A DNA stretch of 64,000 bases, taken from NCBI GenBank assembly GCA_014653625.1, contig JACWEI010000001.1, positions 1 to 64,000 on the forward strand. Direction: 5' to 3'. This DNA comes from Pelagibacterales bacterium SAG-MED39 (GTDB lineage: Bacteria > Pseudomonadota > Alphaproteobacteria > Pelagibacterales > Pelagibacteraceae). The notes beneath the pieces were generated by a model. The model was not told the origin of the DNA, did no database searches, and worked only from the letters and a program-made list of their open reading frames with translations. Position numbers and translations under genes: made by a program. This document shows positions 53,061 through 64,000 of this stretch, piece by piece. The first letter of the stretch is position 1. The number at the start of each line of letters is the position of its first letter.

Positions 53061-53780
53061 ATGAAAGTTGAAATAATCAAATGTCTACAAGATAACTACA
53101 GTTATATTATTCTTGATGAAAAAAATCAGATAGCATGTGTTATCGATCCAAGTGAAGCACAACCAATTATTAATTTTGTTGAAGAAAAAAAGATACAATT
53201 AAAGTACATTTTAAATACTCACCATCATTATGATCATATTGGTGGAAATGAAGAACTCAAAAAAAAATATAATTCTAAAATTGTTGGATTTAAAGAAGAT
53301 AGAAATCGCATTCCAGGAATTGACGAATTTGTAGAAAACAATCAAATTTGGAAAGCAGATAATTTTGAGGCAAAAATTTTTCATGTTCCAGGACATACTT
53401 CAGGACATATTGCTTATCATTTTTATAAAGAAAAAAAAATTTTCACTGGTGATACACTATTCTCTTTAGGTTGTGGTAGAATTTTTGAAGGAACATATGA
53501 GGAAATGTTTAATTCTTTAAATAAAATAAAAAATCTTTCAGACGATACAAAGATTTACTGTGGACACGAGTATACTTTACAAAATTCAAAATTTTGTATT
53601 TATCACGACTCAAAAAATTTAAATCTCAGAAAAAAAATTATTGAAATTAAAGAAAAGGTAAGAAAAGGTTTGCCAACTATTCCAAGTATTTTAAAAGATG
53701 AAATTAAGTGTAATATATTCCTAAAAGCAAAAGATTTAGAAAGCTTTTCAAAATTAAGAGATTTAAAGGATAATTTTTAA
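53061..53780 (+). CDS. gloB: Hydroxyacylglutathione hydrolase (glyoxalase II)
   Basis: Binuclear metal hydrolase that splits S-lactoylglutathione in methylglyoxal detoxification. 239 aa of the metallo-beta-lactamase fold: THHHYDHIGGNEELK, HVPGHTSGHIAYHF, FTGDTLFSLGCGRIFEGT, YCGHEYTLQN, all typical of GloB. One base after metW, so it is likely to share the metX transcript although the pathways are unrelated. Confidence 0.93.
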   Translation: MKVEIIKCLQDNYSYIILDEKNQIACVIDPSEAQPIINFVEEKKIQLKYILNTHHHYDHIGGNEELKKKYNSKIVGFKEDRNRIPGIDEFVENNQIWKADNFEAKIFHVPGHTSGHIAYHFYKEKKIFTGDTLFSLGCGRIFEGTYEEMFNSLNKIKNLSDDTKIYCGHEYTLQNSKFCIYHDSKNLNLRKKIIEIKEKVRKGLPTIPSILKDEIKCNIFLKAKDLESFSKLRDLKDNF

Positions 53781-53790
53781 GTTATAGAGC

Positions 53791-53818
53791 TTGACTAAAA
53801 TATCGCTGAGACTATATT
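53791..53818 (+). promoter_or_regulatory. Promoter of the rplU run
   Basis: TTGACT (53791-53796), 16-bp spacer, TATATT (53813-53818), a good sigma-70 match 27 bp upstream of rplU. Seven to nine tightly packed genes follow, so this may drive much of the 53.8-60.4 kb run. Confidence 0.65.
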
Positions 53819-53844
53819 GCGGATACAAATTTTAACATTATTTT

Positions 53845-54243
53845 ATGTCATACGCAGTAATACAAACAGGTGGTAAGCAGTATAAGGTAAAATCTGGGGA
53901 GATTCTTAAGATTGAAAAATTACCAGATTCTAAAGTTGATACTAAAATAGAATTTAATGAAATCTTAGCTTATGGAGATAGTAAGATAATTGAAGTTGGA
54001 TCTCCAATTGTTCAAGGGGCAAAAGTTGAAGCTAATTTGATTAAAAATAGTAAAAATAGAACTGTTTTAATTTTTAAGAAAAGAAGAAGACAAAACTCAA
54101 GAAGAAAAAATGGACATAGACAGGAATATTCTATGATAAGAATCAATAAGATTTTTTCAAAAGATGGAAAAGTATTGTCTGAAGCAGAAAAAATTTCTAA
54201 GCCTTCAAAAAAAGAAGAGGCTAAAAAGGAAACAAGTAAGTAA
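53845..54243 (+). CDS. rplU: Large ribosomal subunit protein bL21
   Basis: 132 aa. AVIQTGGKQYKVKSGEILKIEKL is the canonical bL21 start; KKRRRQNSRRKNGHRQEYSMIRINKI is the conserved rRNA-binding region. A 25-residue Lys/Glu-rich tail follows the usual end (KPSKKEEAKKETSK). First gene of the rplU-rpmA-obgE order conserved across bacteria. Confidence 0.97.
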   Translation: MSYAVIQTGGKQYKVKSGEILKIEKLPDSKVDTKIEFNEILAYGDSKIIEVGSPIVQGAKVEANLIKNSKNRTVLIFKKRRRQNSRRKNGHRQEYSMIRINKIFSKDGKVLSEAEKISKPSKKEEAKKETSK

Positions 54244-54256
54244 TTAGGAATAAGTT

Positions 54257-54511
54257 ATGGCAACAAAAAAAGCAGGTGGATCCTCTAGAAACGGACGAGA
54301 TAGTGCCGGTCGTAGATTAGGTGTAAAAAAATATGGTGGTGAAACAGTTATACCTGGAAATATAATTGTAAGACAAAGAGGAACCAAAATATTCCCTGGA
54401 GAAAATGTAGGAATGGGCAAAGATCACTCCATTTTTTCAGTAATAAAAGGTAAAGTAGTTTTTAAAAAAACTAAATCGGATAGAACTTTTGTTTCAGTAA
54501 AACCCAATTAA
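54257..54511 (+). CDS. rpmA: Large ribosomal subunit protein bL27
   Basis: 84 aa. [48 protein letters not shown] is unmistakably bL27. The N-terminal tail reaches the peptidyl-transferase centre. 13 bp after rplU. Confidence 0.98.
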   Translation: MATKKAGGSSRNGRDSAGRRLGVKKYGGETVIPGNIIVRQRGTKIFPGENVGMGKDHSIFSVIKGKVVFKKTKSDRTFVSVKPN

Positions 54512-54530
54512 TAGTACAACTTTAAACTAG

Positions 54531-56618
<2,088 letters not shown>

Positions 56619-56619
<1 letters not shown>

Positions 56620-57869
56620 TGAAAAATTTATTGATTAATATTGGTAAAAAATCAAAAAAAGCTTTTTCTAATCAAATAAATTCCAAGAAAAAGGACAGGA
56701 TTTTAAAGGATTATTACCTATTAATTGAAAAAAATAAAAAGTTAATTTTAAATGAGAATAAAAAAGATATTAAGAATGCGTTAAAAAAAAAGATTAAAGA
56801 TAATTTAATAAAAAGACTGATTTTAGATGATAAAAAAATATCAGATATCATTAATTCAATCAAAAAAATAATAAAATTAAAAGATCCAACAAATATTGTC
56901 CTTGAAAAATGGAAGAGACCAAATGGTTTAAATATCTCTAAAGTATCAATTCCAATAGGAGTTATTGGAATAATTTATGAAAGCAGGCCAAATGTTACAT
57001 CTGATGTCGCTTCTTTATGTTTTAAATCAGGTAATCCAGTAATTTTAAAAGGTGGGTCAGAGGCATTTTATTCAAATCTCATACTTTCAAAACTCTTTAG
57101 AAAGTCTTTAAAAAAAAATAAAGTTGACGAAAATTTTATTCAATTTATTGACATCAAAAAAAGAACTGTAGTCGATTTTCTTTTAACTAAAATGAGCAGA
57201 TTCATTGATGTAATTATTCCAAGAGGAGGAAAAGGTTTAGTTAAAAAAGTTCAAGATTTATCAACAGTTCCAACTATTGGTCATTTAGAAGGTATCTGTC
57301 ATTCTTATGTAGATAAAGATGCAAATCCTAAAATAGCTCAAAATGTTGTTTACAATGCAAAGTTAAGAAATACTGCAATTTGTGGTGCAACAGAAACAAT
57401 ATTATTACATAAACAAATTATAAAAAAAATTGGTAATTCAATTTTAAAAAGTTTAGAGGAGAGTGGATGTAAAATTATTGGAGACAGTAAAATAATGAAA
57501 TTCTACAAAGGAAACGTAAAAAAAGCTTCTGATAAAGATTGGTCTAGAGAATATTTATCCTCAGTTGTTTCAGTAAAATCAGTAAATAATTTAAATGAAG
57601 CAATAGCCCATATTAATAAATATGGAACTATGCACACTGACTCAATCATCACAGAGAATAAAAAATCTGCGAAAAAATTTTTAGATGAAACAAAAAGTTC
57701 CATTGCGATGCATAACACATCTACTCAATTTGCAGATGGAGGTGAATTTGGTTTTGGTGGAGAAGTTGGAATTTCAACAAATACTCTTCCACCGCGTGGA
57801 CCAGTTGGCTTAAATCAATTAGTTTCCTACAAGTATCAAATAACTAGCAAAGGAAAAATAAGGAAATAA
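56619..57869 (+). CDS. proA: Gamma-glutamyl phosphate reductase
   Basis: Second proline-pathway enzyme, 416 aa of the aldehyde-dehydrogenase superfamily. PIGVIGIIYESRPNVTSDVASLCFKSGNPVILKGGSEA is the NADPH site; KLRNTAICGATETILLH holds the catalytic cysteine; C-terminal GGEFGFGGEVGISTNTLPPRGPVGLNQLVSYKYQ is diagnostic. Follows proB in the same reading unit. Confidence 0.97.
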
Positions 57870-57870
57870 T

Positions 57871-58392
57871 GTGAGCTTAAAGAAAAATAAAATTGGTATT
57901 CTTGGTGGAACTTTTGATCCTGCTCATAAAGGTCATTTAACAATATCTAAAGAAGCAGTAAAAAGATTTATGTTAAAAGAGGTAATTTGGGCAATTACAA
58001 AGAAAAATCCCTTTAAAAGAAAAAGTAATACAAATCTAAATACAAGAATAAAGAATTGTAAAAAAATTATTGGAAATAAAAGATATATAAAAGTTGGTTT
58101 TTATGAGGATATTATCAAATCAAATAGAACAATTAATTTGATTAATTTCTTTTGTAAAAAGAAAAAAAGTGAGATTTATTTTTTAATGGGGGCAGACAAT
58201 TTAATTAATTTTCATAAATGGCATAAGTGGAAAACTATTTCACAAAAATGTAATATTGTTGTCTTTGATCGTCATGGATATAAAAAAAAATCATTAAATT
58301 CGACTACATACAGAAGGCTAAATAAGAAAAATCTGAAATTTATAGAATTTAATAAGGTCAATATTTCTTCTTCTCAATTGAGAAAAATTTGA
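57871..58392 (+). CDS. nadD: Nicotinate-nucleotide adenylyltransferase
   Basis: Adenylates nicotinate mononucleotide in NAD synthesis. GTG start at 57871, with an AGGAAA ribosome site 9-10 nt upstream; no ATG is available in this frame nearby. 173 aa with GILGGTFDPAHKGHLTISKEA (nucleotide-binding HxGH) and MGADNLINFHKWHKWKTI. The protein stops directly after the ISSSQLRK motif, whereas most NadD proteins continue for another 15-30 residues, so the C-terminal helix is missing. Confidence 0.93.
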   Translation: MSLKKNKIGILGGTFDPAHKGHLTISKEAVKRFMLKEVIWAITKKNPFKRKSNTNLNTRIKNCKKIIGNKRYIKVGFYEDIIKSNRTINLINFFCKKKKSEIYFLMGADNLINFHKWHKWKTISQKCNIVVFDRHGYKKKSLNSTTYRRLNKKNLKFIEFNKVNISSSQLRKI

Positions 58393-58409
58393 TAGTCTTA
58401 AATTAATTA

Positions 58410-58760
58410 ATGGATAAAATTTTTGATCTAAAACAAATAGTTATCAACACACTAGATACAAACAAAGCACAAGACATAGTAAGCATTGATCTTAAAGACA
58501 AAAGTTCTATGGCTGATTTTATGATAATTGCTAGTGGAACATCGTCTAGACATATACAATCTTTATCAGAGCAAGTTTTAGAAAAATTAAAAAATAGTGG
58601 AGTTAAAGACTCTAGGATAGAGGGCAAAGATAGCAGTGAATGGAAGTTGGTTGATGGTATTGACTTAATTGTTCATATATTTCATCCAGAAAAAAGGAAA
58701 TTTTATGAACTTGAAAAAATGTGGTCTGAATTAATACCTAAAGAAAAATTAATTATATGA
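58410..58760 (+). CDS. rsfS: Ribosomal silencing factor RsfS
   Basis: 116 aa of the Iojap/RsfS family, which binds uL14 and blocks subunit joining during starvation. KAQDIVSIDLKDKSSMADFMIIASGTSSRHIQSLSEQVLEKLK and GKDSSEWKLVDGIDLIVHIFHPEKRKFYELEKMW are conserved. ATGA overlap with the ctpA-type peptidase gene; the rlmH gene that often sits here is absent. Confidence 0.96.
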   Translation: MDKIFDLKQIVINTLDTNKAQDIVSIDLKDKSSMADFMIIASGTSSRHIQSLSEQVLEKLKNSGVKDSRIEGKDSSEWKLVDGIDLIVHIFHPEKRKFYELEKMWSELIPKEKLII

Positions 58761-59893
58761 TTAATAAAATTTTAGCAGCACTATTATTGATTTGTACATT
58801 TTTTGTTTCCAAAGCTTACTCCTCTGAAAATAATATTTATAAAAAAATTGATTTATTCGGAGAGGTTCTTGAAAAAATAAATAAAGAATATGTGGATGAA
58901 ATAAATCAATCTGAAAGTATGGATTCTGCAATAAATGGTCTTCTTCAGTCATTAGATCCTTATTCAGCTTATATGTCCCCAGAAATTTTTAACGAAATGC
59001 AAACTGAAACTAGTGGTGAGTTTGGAGGATTAGGTATTGAAGTGGGTATGGAGTCTGGAGTTGTTAAAGTAATTTCCCCTATTGATGATACACCTGCATC
59101 CAAAGCAGGTATTAAGGCAGGAGATTACATTGTCAAAATAAACAATACACAAGTTCAAGGAAAATCTTTAAGCGAAGCGGTAGATTTGATGAGAGGTCCA
59201 GTTGGTTCTGGAATTGAATTGACTATAAGAAGACGAGGAGAAAAGAAAGCCCTAATTTTCAATATAGTAAGAGAAGTAATTCAAATTAAATCTGTCAAAG
59301 CAGATCTTTTAGAAAAAAATATTGGATATGTTAGATTAACGTCATTTAATGAAAATAGTGGTAAACAAATTGAAAGAGAAATAAAAAAATTAGAGAAAAA
59401 TGATTCTGTAAAATCATATATTCTAGATTTAAGAAACAATCCTGGTGGTTTACTTTCTCAAGCAATAAAAATTTCAGATTTTTTTTTAGATAACGGGGAA
59501 ATAGTATCTACCAAAAGTAGAAAAGCTTCTGAAAATAGAAAATGGTTTGCTAAGAAAGGTGACCTTACAAATGGTAAGAAGTTAATTGTGTTGATTAATT
59601 ATGGTTCAGCATCAGCCTCGGAAATTGTAGCTGGTGCTCTAAAAGATCATAAAAGAGCAATTTTATTAGGGGAAAATAGTTATGGAAAAGGTTCTGTTCA
59701 ATCAATAATTCCTCTAAAAAATAAGGGTGCAATAAGATTAACTGTTGCCAAATATTACTTACCCTCTGGAAAATCTATTTCTGAAGTTGGTGTATCACCT
59801 GATATAGAAATTGGTGAAGAGAACAAGGACTTTAAAATAAAAACTAAAACAGATAATCAATTAGATTACGCTATCAAACTTCTTAACGGTTAA
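58757..59893 (+). CDS. ctpA: S41-family carboxyl-terminal processing peptidase
   Basis: Periplasmic serine/lysine protease, 378 aa. Signal peptide (MINKILAALLLICTFFVSKAYS), helical N-region, PDZ domain (about 75-160; GIEVGMESGVVKVISPIDDTPASKAGIKAGDYIVKIN), and catalytic core with the serine in NYGSASASEIVAGALKD and the lysine in SYGKGSVQSIIPL. The family trims envelope proteins and regulates murein hydrolases. Overlaps rsfS by 4 bp and precedes rppH by 1 bp. Confidence 0.95.
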   Translation: MINKILAALLLICTFFVSKAYSSENNIYKKIDLFGEVLEKINKEYVDEINQSESMDSAINGLLQSLDPYSAYMSPEIFNEMQTETSGEFGGLGIEVGMESGVVKVISPIDDTPASKAGIKAGDYIVKINNTQVQGKSLSEAVDLMRGPVGSGIELTIRRRGEKKALIFNIVREVIQIKSVKADLLEKNIGYVRLTSFNENSGKQIEREIKKLEKNDSVKSYILDLRNNPGGLLSQAIKISDFFLDNGEIVSTKSRKASENRKWFAKKGDLTNGKKLIVLINYGSASASEIVAGALKDHKRAILLGENSYGKGSVQSIIPLKNKGAIRLTVAKYYLPSGKSISEVGVSPDIEIGEENKDFKIKTKTDNQLDYAIKLLNG

Positions 59894-59894
59894 A

Positions 59895-60371
59895 ATGAGA
59901 GAAAAATTTAGAGATTTACCACTCAGAAGTGGTGTGGGGATAATTGTCTTAAATAAAGAAAATAAAATTTTTGTTGCTAAAAGAATTGATAATCCAAAAA
60001 ATTTTTGGCAAATGCCTCAGGGTGGTGTAGATGAAGGAGAAGATTTTTTGACTGCAGCCTATAGAGAATTAGAGGAAGAAACTAGTATCAAAAAAGTAGA
60101 AATGATTAAAGAAATTGATGGAACAATAACCTACGAACTTCCAGATCATTTATTGGGTATTATATGGAAAGGTAAGTATAGAGGACAAAAACAAAAATGG
60201 TTTTTAATGAGATTTTTAGGAGATGATGAAGAAATTAATATCAAAACAAATAAACCTGAGTTTTTAGAATGGAAGTGGATAGATTTGGATAGACTGACTG
60301 AGGTAGTAGTCGACTTCAAATTTCATGTTTATAAGGAACTTAAAGAAAAAATAAAAAAAATAATTAATTAA
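59895..60371 (+). CDS. rppH: RNA pyrophosphohydrolase RppH
   Basis: Nudix hydrolase (158 aa) that removes the 5' pyrophosphate of mRNA to trigger decay. LPLRSGVGIIVLNKENKIFVAKR, FWQMPQGGVDEGEDFLTAAYRELEEETSI (complete Nudix box) and KWFLMRFLGDD are RppH signatures. Its 3' end overlaps atpC by 8 bp in convergent orientation. Confidence 0.94.
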   Translation: MREKFRDLPLRSGVGIIVLNKENKIFVAKRIDNPKNFWQMPQGGVDEGEDFLTAAYRELEEETSIKKVEMIKEIDGTITYELPDHLLGIIWKGKYRGQKQKWFLMRFLGDDEEINIKTNKPEFLEWKWIDLDRLTEVVVDFKFHVYKELKEKIKKIIN

Positions 60372-60755
60372 GCGATTTCAATACTTCAATTTTTTGATCA
60401 ACTAAATACTTGGATTGGTCATTTATTTCAGGATTACTTGCTTCCTCTTCAGCTAACTTCAGTAAATCTTGCTGTTTAGATTTATCTAAATCTGTAAGAT
60501 TAAATATTGAGCTAGTTAGAATTGATAAATTATTATTTTTAAATTCAATAATGCCATCTTCAACATAGTAATTTTCATCACCAGATTTTGATAAAATTTT
60601 GATAACCCCGGGTTTTAAAAATGAAATAATAGAAATGTGATCTTTAAGTATCCCCATCTCACCTTCAAATGCAGGTACAACAACCTCGGAAACGTCTTCT
60701 TTAACTAAAAAAGATTTTTCTGGATTTACTATTTCAATTTTAAACTCGTCACTCA

Positions 60756-60756
<1 letters not shown>
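60364..60756 (-). CDS. atpC: ATP synthase epsilon subunit
   Basis: 130 aa. FKIEIVNPEKSFLVKEDVSEVVVPAFEGEMGILKDHISIISFLKPGVI is the epsilon beta-sandwich; the C-terminal helices are short. It inhibits and couples the F1 motor to the rotor. TAATG overlap with atpD. Confidence 0.93.
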
Positions 60757-63052
<2,296 letters not shown>

Positions 63053-63058
63053 AAGTAA

Positions 63059-64000
63059 TTAATTCTTAAAATTTACTTTTAATTGAGTAATTACTTCAAC
63101 AAGCAATCTCTCTTTATCATCTTCAAGTTTTCCTGAACTTAAAATTGAGTCAATAATTTCAGGTTTATCTGATTTACATTTCTTAATTATTTGATTTTCA
63201 AACTCAGCAATATCTTTTGACTCTATATCATCCAAATACCCTTTCACCCCACAAAAAACTGATATAACTTGTTCAGCTACTGTCATTGGAGAATATTGTT
63301 TTTGTTTAAGAAGCTCTGTTAACTTAGAGCCTCTGTTTAAAAGTTGTTGAGTTGATGCGTCTAAATCAGAGCCAAATTGAGCAAAAGCAGCCATCTCTCT
63401 GTATTGAGCAAGTTCTAATTTCATTGATCCTGAAACCTTTTTCATAGCTTTAGTCTGAGCTGAGGACCCAACTCTTGAAACTGATAGTCCAACGTTAATT
63501 GCTGGTCTTATACCTTGATTGAAAAGTTCAGTTTCTAAAAAAATTTGACCATCTGTAATTGAAATTACGTTGGTTGGAATAAATGCAGATACATCACCAC
63601 CTTGTGTTTCAATAATTGGAAGTGCTGTTAAGGAACCTCCACCATGTTCATCACTTAATTTAGCGGCTCTTTCAAGTAATCTACTATGTAAATAAAAAAC
63701 ATCTCCTGGGTATGCTTCTCGACCTGGAGGTCTTCTTAAAAGTAGAGACATTTGTCTATAAGCAACTGCCTGTTTTGATAAATCATCGTAAATAATTAAT
63801 GCATGCATACCATTATCTCTAAAATATTCACCCATTGTACAGCCAGTGTAAGGGGCTAAAAACTGAAGTGGCGCAGAGTCTGAGGCGGTAGCTGCAACGA
63901 TAGTTGTATATTCCATTGCGCCAGCTTCTTCTAAGGTTTTTTGAATTTGTCTTACAGTTGATCTTTTTTGACCAATCGCAACATAAACACAGTAAAGTTT
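63059..64000 (-). CDS. atpA: ATP synthase alpha subunit (5' end outside window)
   Basis: About 313 C-terminal residues of roughly 510 are present. The frame continues past the track's ATG (63916) to the window edge, reading [35 protein letters not shown], so that ATG is internal. [35 protein letters not shown] and [47 protein letters not shown] are invariant alpha-subunit blocks. The stop is TAA at 63059-63061. It precedes atpG-atpD-atpC in the standard operon. Confidence 0.98.
   Translation of the reverse strand, partial: KLYCVYVAIGQKRSTVRQIQKTLEEAGAMEYTTIVAATASDSAPLQFLAPYTGCTMGEYFRDNGMHALIIYDDLSKQAVAYRQMSLLLRRPPGREAYPGDVFYLHSRLLERAAKLSDEHGGGSLTALPIIETQGGDVSAFIPTNVISITDGQIFLETELFNQGIRPAINVGLSVSRVGSSAQTKAMKKVSGSMKLELAQYREMAAFAQFGSDLDASTQQLLNRGSKLTELLKQKQYSPMTVAEQVISVFCGVKGYLDDIESKDIAEFENQIIKKCKSDKPEIIDSILSSGKLEDDKERLLVEVITQLKVNFKN

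Noticed and set aside
63059-63916. ATG 63916 as the start of atpA
   Set aside because: Conserved AtpA sequence continues in frame to the window edge; that ATG is internal.

Overview
The window is a continuous stretch of a very AT-rich, tightly packed alphaproteobacterial genome. Gene content and order point to a SAR11 / Candidatus Pelagibacter-type marine bacterium: metX-metW behind a SAM-II riboswitch, hisC-tyrC, rplU-rpmA-obgE-proB-proA-nadD-rsfS, atpA-G-D-C next to rppH, an ActR/RegA regulator, class I lysyl-tRNA synthetase, and near-zero intergenic spacing. The taxonomic call is inference from protein style, composition and synteny; there is no rRNA in the window. I see no tRNA, rRNA, CRISPR array, prophage, insertion sequence or integrase. 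No gap between genes exceeds about 195 bp; the two longest are the rhlE-typA divergent spacer (2736-2925, nothing I can name) and the hisC-metX spacer (51151-51343, promoter plus riboswitch).

Layout. 1-409 is an inverted junction inside groEL: minus-strand codons of the middle of groEL run up to a 6-bp microhomology, then the plus strand carries the 3' part of the same gene. It looks like a contig-end amplification or assembly chimera. 1.1-9.3 kb: small basic ORF, DEAD-box helicase, typA, a YczE-type membrane protein, DUF6134-like secreted protein, tldD-pmbA, DUF393 protein. 9.3-16.5 kb: orphan membrane and lysine-rich coiled-coil proteins, cfa, DapA-superfamily lyase, GT9, membrane J-domain protein, oligopeptidase B. 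16.5-22 kb: hsp20 behind a ROSE-like RNA thermometer, small lipoprotein, purine permease facing a purine phosphoribosyltransferase, GT17, DUF1330, AlkA-type glycosylase, EamA transporter. 22-32.5 kb: msrA-sseA-RND pump, lytic transglycosylase-like lipoprotein, VanZ-like, gpmA, and ahcY-tsaE-amgK-murU. 32.5-42 kb: two-component pair, polA, bioY, ActR/RegA regulator, and a polyamine operon (ornithine decarboxylase, deoxyhypusine-synthase-like, agmatinase). 42-51 kb: rpmB-yhhQ, lysK-pyrD, trkH-ampG-NlpC/P60, hisC-tyrC. 51-64 kb: metX-metW-gloB, the ribosome/proline/NAD run, ctpA-rppH, and the ATP synthase operon, cut at atpA by the window end.

How the genes work together. Methionine/SAM economy is represented by the SAM-II-controlled metX-metW unit and by ahcY (SAH recycling). 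Peptidoglycan turnover and recycling appears in several places: transglycosylase-like lipoprotein, NlpC/P60 peptidase beside an AmpG-like permease, and AmgK-MurU. Polyamine synthesis, purine salvage, proline synthesis and oxidative ATP production complete the metabolic picture.

Most of the window is ordinary core genome. The observations I would look at again are the ROSE-like thermometer before hsp20, the eIF5A-less deoxyhypusine-synthase-like enzyme in a polyamine operon, the groEL inversion, and the systematic sharing of stop codons between convergent genes. I did not find a convincing wholly new multi-gene system.
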